Shown: positions 26,086 to 36,769, numbered from the stretch's first letter. The stretch: DNA of 64,000 nucleotides from CAWBOV01 sp963790525 (GCA_963790525.1 CAWBOV010000003.1:310001-374000); one strand, 5' to 3'. The notes: generated by a model not told the origin, from the letters alone. Program-made: numbers and translations.

Positions 26086-28996
26086 ATGAGCACGGCCGAG
26101 CACACCGACGTGGCCGACACCGGCGAGGGATCCGACGGCAGGGGCGACACCCCGCCCTACCGCTACGACGCGGCGATGGCCGACGCGATCGAGGTGGCGT
26201 GGCAGGACCGCTGGGAGGCCAGCGGCACCTTCAACGCCCCCAACCCCACCGGCCCGCTGGACGACGGTTTCGACCGGATGGCCATCCGCCCGCACGCCTA
26301 TGTGCTGGACATGTTTCCCTACCCGTCCGGCGACGGCCTGCACGTCGGTCATCCGCTGGGCTACATCGGCACCGACGTCTACGCCAGGTACCGGCGGATG
26401 CGCGGCGAGAACGTCCTGCACACGATGGGCTTCGACGCGTTCGGGCTGCCCGCCGAGCAGTACGCCGTGCAGACGGGCCAGCACCCGCGCACCACGACCG
26501 AGGCCAACATGGTCACGTTCAAGCGGCAGCTGCGCCGCCTGGGCCTGGGTCACGACCAGCGCCGGGTACTCGCCACCACGGACACGGGCTTCTACCGGTG
26601 GACACAGTGGATCTTCCTGCAGATCTTCAACTCCTGGTACGACGCGCTGCGGAGCACCGCCCGCCCCATCACCGAGCTGATCGCCGAACTGGACGCGGGC
26701 ACCCGGCGCCCGAACGCGGGCACGAACCCGTTCGGTGTCGAATGGGCGGAGCTGGACGCGCTGCAGCGCCGGCAGGTCGTCGACAACCATCGGTTGGTCT
26801 ACCGCGCGGAGTCCCTGGTCAACTGGTGTCCTGGTCTGGGCACCGTGCTGGCCAACGAGGAGGTCACCGCCGAGGGGCGCAGCGAGCGCGGGAACTTCCC
26901 CGTCTTCCGCAAGCCGCTGGCGCAGTGGATGATGCGGATCACCGCCTACGCCGATCGGCTGCTGTCGGACCTGGAGTTCATCGACTGGCCGGACAAGGTC
27001 CGGGCGATGCAGCAGAACTGGATCGGACGGTCCACCGGCGCGCACGTGAGCTTCGCCGGTGAGCGCGGCTCGATCGAGGTCTTCACCACTCGCCCCGACA
27101 CCCTGTTCGGCGCCACCTACACGGTGCTCGCACCCGAGCACCCGCTGGTCGACGAGCTGGTGGCCGACGCCTGGCCCGACCTGACGAACCCGCTGTGGTC
27201 CCAGGGCCACGCGACGCCGCGGGATGCGGTCGCGGCCTACCGCCGTTCGCTGGTGGGCAAGTCCGACCTCGAGCGCCAGACCGGTGACACGTCCAAGCAC
27301 AAGACCGGTGTGTTCCTCGGCTCCTACGTCACCAACCCGGTCTCGGGCGTCCAGATCCCGGTCTTCATCGCCGACTACGTGCTGATGGGCTACGGCACGG
27401 GCGCGATCATGGCCGTGCCCGCCGAGGACGAGCGTGACCACGCCTTCGCCGAGGCCTTCGAGCTGCCGATCGTGCGCACGGTGCAGCCGCCGGAGGACTT
27501 CGCCGGCGGTGCCTACAGCGGTGACGGGCCGCGCATCAACTCCGACAACGGAACCGGCCTGAAGCTGGACGGCATCACCGACAAGACGGTCGCCATCGAC
27601 ACCGTCTGCACCTGGCTGGAGGAGCACGGCCACGGCCGGCGGGCGACGACCTACCGGCTGCGTGACTGGCTGTTCTCCCGGCAGCGGTACTGGGGTGAGC
27701 CGTTCCCGATCGTGTTCGACGAGACCGGCCTGCCGATCGCGCTGCCGGACGCGTTGCTGCCCGTCGAGCTGCCCGACACCGACGACTTCTCCCCGAAGTC
27801 CTTCGCCCCGGACGACGTGGACTCGCTGCCCGAGCCGCCTCTGGGGCGCCTGCCGGACTGGGTGAACGTCACCCTCGATCTCGGTGACGGTCCGAAGCAG
27901 TACCGCCGCGAGACCAACACCATGCCGAACTGGGCCGGTTCCTGCTGGTACGAGCTGCGGTACCTGGACCCGACCAACACCGCCGAGCTGATCGATCCGG
28001 AGATCGAGCGGTACTGGATGGGGCCGACCGCGGACCGTCCGCTGGGTGGCGTGGAGCTCTACGTCGGCGGCGTCGAGCACGCCGTGCTGCACCTGCTGTA
28101 CGCGCGGTTCTGGCACAAGGTGCTGTTCGACCTGGGGCACGTGTCCAGCTCCGAGCCGTTCCACCGCCTGGTCAACCAGGGCTACGTGCAGGCGTACGCC
28201 TACGTCGATGCCCGCGGTTCGTACGTCCCCGCGGCCGACGTGGTCGAGCGCGACGGCGGCTACTTCCTGGGCGACACTCCGGTGGAGCGCGAGTACGGGA
28301 AGATGGGCAAGTCCCTGAAGAACGTCACGACGCCCGACGAGATGTACGCGGCCTACGGTGCCGACACCTTGCGGTTGTTCGAGATGTTCACCGGTCCGCT
28401 GGAGCAGTCGCGCCCGTGGGACACCAAGGCCGTCGTGGGGTCCTACCGGCTGCTGCAGCGCATCTGGCGCACGGTGATCGACGAGCAGACCGGGGCCGTC
28501 CACGTCAGCGACGACGTGGTGCCCGAGGCGCTGAACCGCCTGCTGCACAAGACGATCGCTGCCGTGCGCGACGGCATGGAGTCGCTGCGCTTCAACACCG
28601 CGATCGCGCGCATCACCGAGCTGAACAATGCGGTGACCCAGGCCTACCCGAACGGTGGAGCCCCCCGGGACGTGGTGGAGCCCGTCGTGCTCATGTTGGC
28701 CCCGCTGGCCCCGCACGCCGCCGAGGAACTGTGGTCGCGGCTGGGACACGACCAGTCGCTGGCCTGGCACGACTTCCCCGTGGCAGACGAGGCGTTGCTG
28801 GTCGACGACACCGTCGAGATCCCGGTCCAGGTCAACGGCAAGGTGAAGGTCGTCGTCACGGTGGCCGACCGGAGCCGATGCCGAGGTCCTGGAGGCCGCC
28901 GCCCGTTCCGAGGAGCGCCTGATCGCCGCGCTGGACGGCCGGGACGTGCGGCGTGTCATAGCCGTTCCCGGGCGTCTGATCAATTTCGTGGTCTGA
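26086..28996 (+). CDS. leuS: leucyl-tRNA synthetase (one insertion)
   Basis: It charges tRNA-Leu. Features in order: the class I HIGH motif as HVGHPLGY, the editing domain (TTRPDTLFGATYTV, GYGTGAIMAVPAEDERD), RDWLFSRQRYWGEPFP, the signature KMGKSLKN as the KMSKS loop, then the anticodon-binding domain and C-terminal domain with VNGKVKVVV. Near 28869 a duplicated C breaks VADGADAEVLEAA; corrected, the protein ends GRLINFVV at TGA 28996, about 969 residues. AGGAG at 26071-26075 is 10 nt from ATG 26086 and 4 nt from GTG 26080, so the start is one of those two. Expression is probably attenuated by leucine supply. Confidence 0.94.
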
Positions 28997-29004
28997 TCGG
29001 CGGG

Positions 29005-29010
29005 TAACCT
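29005..29010 (+). promoter_or_regulatory. -10 TAACCT for the ParA-like gene
   Basis: It ends 6 nt before ATG 29017 and lies just after the leuS stop. Confidence 0.58.
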
Positions 29011-29016
29011 CGGCCG

Positions 29017-29778
29017 ATGCGACTGGCGATCTGCAGCAGCAAGGGCGGCGTCGGCAAGACCGCGACGGCCGCGAACCTGGCCGCGGTCCTCGGCGGCCGG
29101 GGGCGCACGCTCGCCGTCGACGCCGACCCGCAGGACAGCCTGGGCCGAGCGTTCGGCGTCGTCGCCGGCCCGGAGGACTCCCTGGCGGGCGTGCTCTCCG
29201 ACGTCGACTCGGACGTCACGTCGATCATCCGGCGTGACGTCGCACCGGGGGTCGACCTGATCCCGGCGCACGCGTCGCTGGACGAGGTCGCTCTCGCGCT
29301 CGCCCAGCAGGGCGGGCTGGTGACGAGCCTGCGCCGCACCCTGCGCCCGGTGTTCACGCAGTACGACTCGATCATCATCGACACCCACGGGGACGCCGGG
29401 AACATGACCCTGGCAGCCCTGGCCGCGGCCGACTGCATGCTCAGCGTCTTCACCTCCGACCCCGGCAGCGCGCTCGGCGCGGTCCGCATCAGCGCCTTCC
29501 TGAACTCCCACGCGCGTTTCGAGAACACCGAGGCGGTGCTGCTCGGCGTGGTCTGCGCCAACTGGGACGGCAAGGGAGCGGCGGCACGCGAGGTCGCCAA
29601 CGCCCTGGCCGGCACCGCGCTGCCCATCTTCGGGACGAAGATCCCGTACTCGCGCCGGGTCCCGAGCGCGACGCTGGCCAAGCGACCGGTCGTGCTGAGC
29701 GCGCCGTCCAGCCCGGTCGCGCTGGCCTATCACGACCTGGCCGACGAGGTGCTCGCGGCCTATCGGGCGCTGGTCTGA
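29017..29778 (+). CDS. orphan ParA/MinD-family ATPase
   Basis: The 253-residue ATPase has a deviant Walker A motif KGGVGKTATA (K9 and K14), switch I/A' DADPQDSLG, and Walker B IIIDTHGDAGN. The usual ParA/Soj signature aspartate of DxxP is replaced in part by DTHGD. Such ATPases position chromosomes, plasmids or protein cargo on the nucleoid or membrane. There is no parB-like gene or centromere-like repeat next to it; its neighbours are leuS and degV. It therefore is not the chromosome-origin ParA and its cargo is unknown. It has its own leaderless promoter. Confidence 0.82.
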   Translation: MRLAICSSKGGVGKTATAANLAAVLGGRGRTLAVDADPQDSLGRAFGVVAGPEDSLAGVLSDVDSDVTSIIRRDVAPGVDLIPAHASLDEVALALAQQGGLVTSLRRTLRPVFTQYDSIIIDTHGDAGNMTLAALAAADCMLSVFTSDPGSALGAVRISAFLNSHARFENTEAVLLGVVCANWDGKGAAAREVANALAGTALPIFGTKIPYSRRVPSATLAKRPVVLSAPSSPVALAYHDLADEVLAAYRALV

Positions 29779-29790
29779 GCGCCGCTCGCC

Positions 29791-29796
29791 TATGGT
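29791..29796 (+). promoter_or_regulatory. -10 TATGGT for degV
   Basis: It ends 6 nt before ATG 29803 with no SD. Confidence 0.58.
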
Positions 29797-29802
29797 GGGC
29801 TG

Positions 29803-30666
29803 ATGGTCCAGCGGGTTGCGGTCGTGACGGACTCCACGGCCTATTTCCCGGAGGGCATGGCGCCCGCGGGACTGCGCATCGTTCCCCTGACCGTCCAGAT
29901 CGGTCGCAGCGAGTCCGCGGCCGCGCGCTCGGGGCTGGACGGTGTCGAGGTGTCTGCGGCCGATCTCGCCGAGGCCCTGCGCGCGCGGCAGAGCGTGACC
30001 ACCTCGCGCCCCACGCCCGGTGACTTCGAGGCCGTCTACCGGTCCGCGTTCGCCGAGGGCGCGGAGCGGGTCGTATCGGTCCATCTGTCCTCGGAGCTGT
30101 CGGGGACGTGGGATTCCGCACGCCTGGCCGCGGAGGAGTTCGCCGACGGCGACGTGCGCGTCGTGGACTCGCGATCCACCGGGATGGGGCTCGGTTTCGC
30201 CGTGCTTGCGGCGGCGCAGGCCGCGGCCGACGGTGCCCGCTCCGGCGCGGTCCAGGATGCCGCGGTCGGTGCCGTGGACCGCACATCGTGCTTCTTCTAC
30301 GTCGACACCCTCGAATACCTGCGCCGGGGCGGCCGGATCGGGGCGGCGCAGGCGGTGCTCGGAACGGCGCTGTCGGTCAAGCCCCTGCTGCACGTCAAGG
30401 ACGGACGGATCGTGCCGCTGGAGAAGGTGCGCACGTCGTCGAAGGCGATCGCGCGCCTGCTGGCCCTCGCAGTCGCGGCGGCGGGTGACGAACCGGTCGA
30501 TGTCGCGGTGCAGCATCTGGCCGCGGGTGACCGGGCCGCCGAGGTCGCCGAGGCCCTGCGCGACCGCATCCCGTCCCTGAAGCTGCTGGTGATCTCCGAG
30601 GTGGGCGCCGTGCTGGGCGCGCACACCGGCCCGGGCGTCGTGGGGGTCGTCGTCTCGCGGCATTGA
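29803..30666 (+). CDS. DegV-family fatty-acid-binding protein
   Basis: DegV/FakB-type proteins hold a fatty acid and can present it to a fatty acid kinase. The 287-residue protein has the two-domain fold with VVTDSTAYFP near the start, VTTSRPTPGDFEAVY, VSVHLSSELSGTWDSARLAA, VDSRSTGMGLGF, DTLEYLRRGGRIG and the C-terminal GAVLGAHTGPGVVGV. Synteny with Rv2417c supports the assignment. No FakA kinase gene is in this window. The gene converges with the membrane protein gene 7 nt downstream. Confidence 0.9.
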   Translation: MVQRVAVVTDSTAYFPEGMAPAGLRIVPLTVQIGRSESAAARSGLDGVEVSAADLAEALRARQSVTTSRPTPGDFEAVYRSAFAEGAERVVSVHLSSELSGTWDSARLAAEEFADGDVRVVDSRSTGMGLGFAVLAAAQAAADGARSGAVQDAAVGAVDRTSCFFYVDTLEYLRRGGRIGAAQAVLGTALSVKPLLHVKDGRIVPLEKVRTSSKAIARLLALAVAAAGDEPVDVAVQHLAAGDRAAEVAEALRDRIPSLKLLVISEVGAVLGAHTGPGVVGVVVSRH

Positions 30667-30672
30667 GCTGCG

Positions 30673-32289
30673 TCAGCAGTGACGGCGGTTGCCGTGCAGG
30701 GTCGAGCTGATCGTGTACGTCCCCGCAACGGTCGTGCGCAGCTGCACCTGGCCGTCGTGCGGCGCGAGGCAGGCGCCGTTGCCTGAGACGGAGAGCCAGT
30801 CGAACCAGCGCAGCCGCACGGTGACCGTGGCGCCGGCAGGAGCCGTGACCGTGATGGCCGCCGGGTGCTGGGCGACGACGGTCGCGGGGAGGTCGACGAG
30901 GGAGGTGGCGCCGCTGACCGCGTAGAGGCGCCAGTGCGCGTTCTGCCACACCTGGGTGAGCCCGGCTGGATGCAGGGCCAGGAAGGACGCCTCGAGCCGG
31001 CCGTGTTTGAGCAGCGGTGCGTCCGGGACCGCGATGTACTGCACCGCGTTGGTCGTCAGCCAGGTCCGGTAGCGGGCGGGGTCGATGGGGCCGGCGTAGA
31101 ACACGTCGTGGTTGACGGTGACGTCGGTCTGCTGCAGCCAGCCCCGAGCCAACGGCAGGGCGTCGCTGACGTATGCGGAATCCCAGTGGCCGACCATCTC
31201 GGGGATCTCGATTCGCCCGGTGAGCGTCCCGCGAGCGGTGACGGCGTCGATCAGCGGGGAGAAGTACGCGCGCGTCGACGGGGCCTGTCCGAGACCGTCG
31301 AAGGTGCTGCGATCGTGCGTCAGTTGCTGGCCGGTGAGGGACAGTGCCGCGCATACGGTGAGCACTGCGAGCACGCTGCGGCGTGAGACGGCCAGGACGA
31401 TCGGCAGGGCGAAGAACAGTGGCAGGCGGGTGATGTTGCTACCGACGGGGGAGTCGATCGAGTACGCGACGATGACGCCCAGAAAGGCCAGCACGGCTCC
31501 CGCCGTGAGTGGACGGCTCGTGCGCAGGCAGGCGATCACGACCACCGCACAGAGCAGCCCGCCGGTGCGTGCATCGGCCGCGCTGAACGGCTGCGTGCCG
31601 GTATCGGAGAAGACGACCGACGTGACGACCCCGCCGAGGACCGTCCCGGCAAGCAGGGCGGCCGCGTCCCGGCCCCGGTGTGCCGCGACCAGCGCGGCGG
31701 CCGCTATCGCGAGGAAGAGGCCGGCCATCGGCGACGCAGACGCGGCCAGGAAGGCCGCCGCGCCCGCGGCGGCCGCTCTCCGGCCGGTGGTGCGTCCGTC
31801 CGCCGCGCAGGCGAGCAGGGCGAGCAGGCCGAGTGCCATGCCGCAGCCGAAGGAACTGCGGCCCTGGATCAGGTTCTCCGCCTGCAGTACGACGATCGCC
31901 ACCATGACCGCCCAGGGAACCGCGGGGTGCAGCCGGTCGACCAGCCGGATCGTCAGCAGCGTGCAGGCGACGAACGCCAGCGCGCCGGTCAACAGCGAGC
32001 CCACCAGCGCCATCAGCCACGGCGCCCACAGCGAGTAGCCGAGCGGCAGCGTGCCGCCGAACCAGCTGAAGTCCACCGGGGTGAACGGGTGCGCGCGGGC
32101 GAACGCGCCACGGTGCAACTGTGCGGACAGGTCGATACCCATCCGCGGCGACAGCAGATAGGCCACCGAGCCGACGACGGTCAGCGCCAGTGCCACCGTC
32201 AGCCGCGCGCGGGCGCCCGGCCGGATGGCTGCTCCGGCAGCGGCCGGGCTCACCCCCGGGAGCGTTCCTGTCGTCGCGTCGCTGTCCAC
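30673..32289 (-). CDS. polytopic membrane protein with extracytoplasmic C-terminal domain
   Basis: I do not recognise a specific family. From GTG 32289 (GGAAG 11 nt upstream) the product is 538 residues: a Pro/Ala-rich N-terminus, about ten hydrophobic segments (from residues 28 to about 320), then a soluble region of about 200 residues that is probably outside the membrane. The tail contains VTVNHDVFYAGPIDP, AVQYIAVPDAPLLKHG and an Ig-like end with a terminal Cys. The architecture, spans followed by an external domain with a loop that begins DSAYVSDALPL, recalls GT-C glycosyltransferases or YfhO-like proteins but catalytic residues were not identified. The ORF extends upstream to 32385; the later start avoids overlap with the comEA promoter. 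Confidence 0.6.
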   Translation of the reverse strand: MDSDATTGTLPGVSPAAAGAAIRPGARARLTVALALTVVGSVAYLLSPRMGIDLSAQLHRGAFARAHPFTPVDFSWFGGTLPLGYSLWAPWLMALVGSLLTGALAFVACTLLTIRLVDRLHPAVPWAVMVAIVVLQAENLIQGRSSFGCGMALGLLALLACAADGRTTGRRAAAAGAAAFLAASASPMAGLFLAIAAAALVAAHRGRDAAALLAGTVLGGVVTSVVFSDTGTQPFSAADARTGGLLCAVVVIACLRTSRPLTAGAVLAFLGVIVAYSIDSPVGSNITRLPLFFALPIVLAVSRRSVLAVLTVCAALSLTGQQLTHDRSTFDGLGQAPSTRAYFSPLIDAVTARGTLTGRIEIPEMVGHWDSAYVSDALPLARGWLQQTDVTVNHDVFYAGPIDPARYRTWLTTNAVQYIAVPDAPLLKHGRLEASFLALHPAGLTQVWQNAHWRLYAVSGATSLVDLPATVVAQHPAAITVTAPAGATVTVRLRWFDWLSVSGNGACLAPHDGQVQLRTTVAGTYTISSTLHGNRRHC

Positions 32290-32395
32290 GCGGTGCAGTC
32301 TTCCATTCCGCCGGTGCGCCTCCGGGAGGTTGTCCACAGCCCGCCCCGTTGTCCACAGATCCTCCGCACCCGCTCCGCGCCCCACCCGTACTTCC

Positions 32396-32401
32396 TAGCG
32401 T
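32396..32401 (+). promoter_or_regulatory. -10 TAGCGT for comEA
   Basis: It ends 7 nt before GTG 32409; a second GTG at 32412 is also within range. Confidence 0.58.
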
Positions 32402-32408
32402 CGGACCG

Positions 32409-33275
32409 GTGGTGGAACTGCGATCGGGAGGGGGCGCGCGTGCCGACGTCATGGTGGAGCAACGACTGCGGGCGCTGTTCGGCGGCGCTGAGACGGGGCC
32501 GGAAGCGGTGCGGTCCCAGCAGGCCGAGCGGTCCGGCCGGGCCGATCCGGGCCGTGCCGAACCGGGTGCGCGTCGCGCACGCCCCGTGCCCGGGCGGGCG
32601 GCGCGGCCGGCGCGCGAGCACATCGAGTGGCGGGTGGTGCCAGGACGCCGGGCAGTCGCCGGTGTCGCCGTCGTGGTCATCCTCACCGCGTTACTCGTCG
32701 GCTGGCGGGTCCGTGCCGATCGCCCGCGGTCGGAGGCCGTTCCCGTGGTGGTCACCGGACAGACGGGGTCCGCCTCACCTGCGGCCACGGCCGGAGCGAC
32801 CGGGTCGATCCGTACCACGACCTCGCCGAGTCCGACCGTGCGCGTCGTCGTCGACGTGGCGGGCAAGGTCCGCCGCCCGGGTCTCGTCCGGCTGCCGGCC
32901 GGTTCGCGCGTGGACGACGCGATCCGGGCAGCGGGCGGCGCGCTTCCCGGCACCGACCTGACCGCCGTCAACCTGGCGCGCGTCGTCGTGGACGGCGAGC
33001 AGATCATGGTCGGCCCAGGCCCACCCGCCGCGGCAGGCTCGGCACCGACCACGGCGACCGGATCGGGGACGACGCTGTCCGCCGCGCCGATCAACCTCAA
33101 CACGGCGACGGAGACGCAGTTCGAGACTCTCCCGGGCGTAGGCCCCGTGCTGGCACAGCGCATCGTCGACTGGCGCACCGAGCACGGCCGCTTCGATTCG
33201 GTGGATCAGCTGCGGCAGGTGTCCGGCATCGGCGATGCGAAGTTCTCCGAGCTGCGGTCGCTGGTGACCGTATGA
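32409..33275 (+). CDS. comEA: ComEA-like DNA-binding protein
   Basis: This 288-residue protein anchors a DNA receptor at the outer face of the membrane for uptake with ComEC. It has a long disordered Arg-rich N-terminus, one membrane span (about residues 82-98), a Ser/Thr-rich linker, an SLBB domain (VVDVAGKVRRPGLVRLPAGSR, AVNLARVVVDGEQIMVG) and paired helix-hairpin-helix motifs (INLNTATETQFETLPGVG, VLAQRIVDWR, QVSGIGDAKFSEL). It precedes comEC by 7 nt and then holA, the usual order. Confidence 0.92.
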   Translation: MVELRSGGGARADVMVEQRLRALFGGAETGPEAVRSQQAERSGRADPGRAEPGARRARPVPGRAARPAREHIEWRVVPGRRAVAGVAVVVILTALLVGWRVRADRPRSEAVPVVVTGQTGSASPAATAGATGSIRTTTSPSPTVRVVVDVAGKVRRPGLVRLPAGSRVDDAIRAAGGALPGTDLTAVNLARVVVDGEQIMVGPGPPAAAGSAPTTATGSGTTLSAAPINLNTATETQFETLPGVGPVLAQRIVDWRTEHGRFDSVDQLRQVSGIGDAKFSELRSLVTV

Positions 33276-33282
33276 GGCGCCG

Positions 33283-36013
33283 ATGACCGCCGACGACGGG
33301 GCGAGCAGGGATGTCGACGTCAGGTTGCTGACGGCGTCGGCCGTGGGTTGGTGTGCGGTGCTGGTGGGCGTCCATGGAGCGTGGCAGGGCGTGCTCGCCG
33401 CTGCAGGCGGCTGCGCGGTGGTGGGGGCAGCTGCTCTGGTGTGGTCCCGGCGCGGGGACGGGCGGGTGCGGCAGTGGTTGCCTGCGCTGGCGCTTGCCCT
33501 GTGGTGCTCGGCGGCCGTGCTGGTGCCGCTGGCCGCGCGCCTGCACGCCATCGGCGCCGACCCGGTGCGGACCCTCGCCGATCAGCGTCAGTCCGTGCTT
33601 GCCGAGGTGACACTCGTCAGCGACCCACGACCGCTCTCGGCATCGGCCGGGGGAGGCTCGCTGGTGGCGATCGATGCCCGTCTGGACCGGGTGCGCGTGC
33701 GACAGAGGATCTATCGCCTGCACGTTGCTGTCGTGCTGCTCGCCAGTGGGCCGGGCTGGCCCGAACTGTTGCCGGGGCAGCGCGTCCGGGTCGACGGCAG
33801 GTTCGCGCCCGCGCGGAGCGGCCAGTTGCTGGCCGCCACCATCACCCCGCGCGGACCGCCGGCAGTGCTGAGCGGCCCCTCGCGTTGGCAGCGGCTCGCC
33901 CAGCGGATCAGGGCGTCCTTGCGCGCGGCGTCTGCCGGCCTGCCACCGGCCGAGCGCGGGTTGCTGCCGGGCCTCGTGGACGGCGACACCTCGGGACTCG
34001 ACCCGGTGCTGGCGCAGCAGTTCAAGGTCGCGGGGCTCACCCATCTCGTCGCCGTCAGCGGCACCAACGTGGCGGTGGTCGTGGGCGCGGTACAGCTCGT
34101 GCTGCGGCGAGCGGGAGTGCGGCCGTGGATCCGTTCGCTCGTCGGCGCGGTCGCGCTGGTCGGCTTCGTCGTGGTTGCCCGCCCGTCGCCGAGCGTGCTC
34201 CGAGCGGCGCTCATGGCGGGCATCCTGCTCGTGTCCGTGGCGGGAGGGCGCCGGCGACGCGGCCTGCCCGCGCTCGGATTGGCGACGCTCGTGCTCCTCG
34301 GTTGGCATCCCGAGTGGGCCACCGACGCCGGTTTCGCGATGTCCGTGCTGGCGACCGGTGCCCTGCTGCTCATCGCGCCCGGCTGGGCCGACGCGCTGAG
34401 CCGCCGTGGGGTCCCGCCGGGCGTCAGCGAGTCGGTGGCGGTCGCCGCGGCCGCCACCGTGGTCACGGCACCGGTGGTCGTCCTGCTCAGCGGCCGGCTC
34501 AGCCTGGTCGCGATTCCCGCGAACCTGCTCGCCGAGGCAGCCGTCGGCCCGGGGACGGTGCTGGGCGTGCTCGCCGCCGTGAGCGCGCCGTGGTCGCTGC
34601 CGGTGGGCGCGCTGCTTCGCTCAGCTCGCCGGCATCCCGTGCCGGTGGCTGGTGTGGGTGGCCGGGTTCTTCGGGCGGCTGCCCGGCGCGGCGGTGAGCT
34701 GGCCCGCCACCGTCCCGGGCGCCCTCCTGCTCGTCCTCGCCTTGGGCGTGCTGGTCGCGGTGGCTCGCCGGCGCGGCGCCAGGTCGGTGCTCGTGGCGGC
34801 CGCTGTCACCGCGCTGATGGTCCAGATACCGATCCGCGCCGTCACCACGGGGTGGCCGCCCCGGGGATGGATCTTCATCGCCTGCGCGGTGGGTCAGGGT
34901 GACGCGCTGGTGCTGCCTGCCGGTCCGCACGCCGCGGTCGTGGTCGACACCGGCCCGGATCCGGTCGCCGCGGACGCCTGCCTGCGCGAGCTCTCCGTGA
35001 CCTCGATCCCGTTGCTGGTGATCACGCACCTTCACGAGGATCACGTCGGCGGGATCGAGGGAGTCGCTCGCGGCCGCAGCATCGGCGCTGTGATCACCGG
35101 GCCCCTGGCCGAGCCGGCGGCCGGGGAGCAGCTGTTGCAGAAGGTCCTCACCCAGCGCGGGATCACCGCCACGGTCCCGGCGCCGGGGGAGGTGCTCCGG
35201 GTCGCCGGACTCACCTTCGACGTCCTCGGCCCGGCCGGCGCGTTCCACGGCACCCGCTCGGACCCGAACAACTCCAGCCTGCTTCTCCGTGCGCACGTCG
35301 GGGGGCACACGGTCCTGCTCGCCGCCGACGCCGAGATCGAGAGCGAGGAGCAGCTCCTGTCGGCCGGGCGGGACTTCCGGGCGGACGTCCTCAAGGTCGC
35401 CCATCACGGCAGCGCGTACTTCGACCCCGCCTTCGTGGCGGGGGTCGGGGCGTCGGTCGCGGTGATCTCCGACGGTGCCCACAACTCCTACGGCTTCCCC
35501 GCTCCGAGCCTGCTGGCGGCCCTCCAGCGCGCAGGCATGACCATCCGGCGGACCGATCGCGACGGCGAGGTCGCAGTGGTCAGCACGTCCTCCGGGCTGC
35601 GTACGGCGATCCATCCACCGGCGCAGCCGCCGAGCCGGCGCTTCGGTGGGATGCCCGCGCCCGAGGCGATCCTCGCGCCGAGTGCCCGCACAGACGTTCG
35701 TCGGCGCCGCGTGCCACCATGGCTCCATGCCCGCCGCGCCCGCAGACCTGCCCGCGGGCGTCATCCTCGTCGTGGGCGACGAGGAGTTCCTCGTGTCCCG
35801 TGCGCTGGAGCGCATCGCGGCCGCCCGCCGCCGCGCGGACCCCACGGCGGATGTGATCGACTGCGAGGGCTCGGACGTCGTCGCCGCCGAGCTGTGGGAA
35901 CTGCTGAGCCCGTCGCTGTTCGGCGGCATGCGGACCGTGATCATTCGCTCGGCCCAGGACATCCTGGCCGCCGCTACGCCCGCGGTCACTGCCTTCGTGA
36001 AGGATCCCGGTGA
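33283..36013 (+). CDS. comEC: ComEC/Rec2 DNA-uptake channel (one insertion; stop not visible)
   Basis: ComEC translocates single-stranded DNA across the membrane. It has N-terminal spans, an OB-like soluble part (PAVLSGPSRWQRLAQ), the competence domain with GLTHLVAVSGTNVAVVV, then a C-terminal metallo-beta-lactamase-like domain (FIACAVGQGDALVLP, THLHEDHVGG, DVLKVAHHGSAYFD). A surplus T at 34616-34617 breaks ALLAQLAGIPCRWLVWVAGFF. The recognisable protein ends near 35600, but the frame remains open to 36013, about 290 bp into holA. All three frames lack a stop between 35600 and the holA start, so another error probably hides the true stop. Natural competence cannot be concluded from this pair alone. 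Confidence 0.84.
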
Positions 36014-36701
36014 GGACATCACGCTCGTGCTCCAGCACGCGGGCGGGGCGAAGGGCAAGGCGTTGCTCGAGACCACGCGGCAGGCGGCGCACACGGTCAT
36101 CAGCTGCGCCAAGCTGACCCGGCCCGAGGAGCGCGCGGACTTCATCCGCGGCGAGGTCAAGCGGGCCGGCGCGGCGATCACCCCCGACGCCGCGGCGTAC
36201 CTGCTCGAAGCTGTCGGCAGCGACCTCCGGGAACTGGCCATGGTCACCGCTCAGCTGGCCAGCGATTCGGGCGGGCGCATCGACGCGCGGACCGTCGCGG
36301 CCTATCACACCGGCCGGGCCGAGGTCACCGGATTCGCCGTCTCCGATCGGGCCGTCATCGGCGACACGGCCGGCGCTGTGGAGACCCTGCGCTGGGCGAT
36401 GTCGATCGGCGTGCCGCCCGTGCTGATCGCGGACGCACTCGCCGACGGCATCAGGTCGGTCGCCCGTGTCAGCGCGGCCGGGCGGGGAGATCCCAACCGG
36501 ATGGCCGCCGCGCTCGGCATGCCGCCGTGGAAGATCAGGCGCGCGCAGGGCCAGGCGCGCGGCTGGAGCGAACCGGGACTGCGCAGGGCCATGCAGGCCG
36601 TCGCCGATCTGAACGCCGACGTGAAGGGTGCCGCGGTCGATCCGATCTACGCCCTCGAGCGGACCATCCGGGTCCTGGCCGAGGCCCGCGCCGCCCGCTG
36701 A
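35727..36701 (+). CDS. holA: DNA polymerase III delta subunit
   Basis: The delta subunit of the clamp loader opens the sliding clamp. The 324-residue protein shows the family features: GVILVVGDEEFLVSRALERI at the start, the fold's LLSPSLFGGMRTVIIRSAQ, GSDLRELAMVTAQLASD, and the C-terminal collar domain (MPPWKIRRAQGQARGWS, LERTIRVLAE). ATG 35727 is preceded at 6 nt by CACCAT, a C-type leaderless -10. It converges with rpsT, and this arrangement is shared with mycobacteria. Confidence 0.92.
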   Translation: MPAAPADLPAGVILVVGDEEFLVSRALERIAAARRRADPTADVIDCEGSDVVAAELWELLSPSLFGGMRTVIIRSAQDILAAATPAVTAFVKDPGEDITLVLQHAGGAKGKALLETTRQAAHTVISCAKLTRPEERADFIRGEVKRAGAAITPDAAAYLLEAVGSDLRELAMVTAQLASDSGGRIDARTVAAYHTGRAEVTGFAVSDRAVIGDTAGAVETLRWAMSIGVPPVLIADALADGIRSVARVSAAGRGDPNRMAAALGMPPWKIRRAQGQARGWSEPGLRRAMQAVADLNADVKGAAVDPIYALERTIRVLAEARAAR

Positions 36702-36747
36702 GGCCGATCGCGCAGCCGACGTCCCGGGACGCAGCAACGGCCCGCGA

Positions 36748-36769
36748 TCGCGGTCACCGAGGACCGCGA
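36748..36769. terminator. bidirectional hairpin between holA and rpsT
   Basis: TCGCGGTC (36748-36755) and GACCGCGA (36762-36769) form an 8-bp stem with a 6-nt loop in the 129-bp convergent gap. Confidence 0.5.

Noticed and set aside
25972..30663. A 1563-codon open frame on the minus strand opposite leuS, the ParA gene and degV
   Set aside because: It is a GC-driven shadow. The composition (Asp/Gly/Val/Arg rich, no domain) and three confirmed genes on the other strand exclude it.
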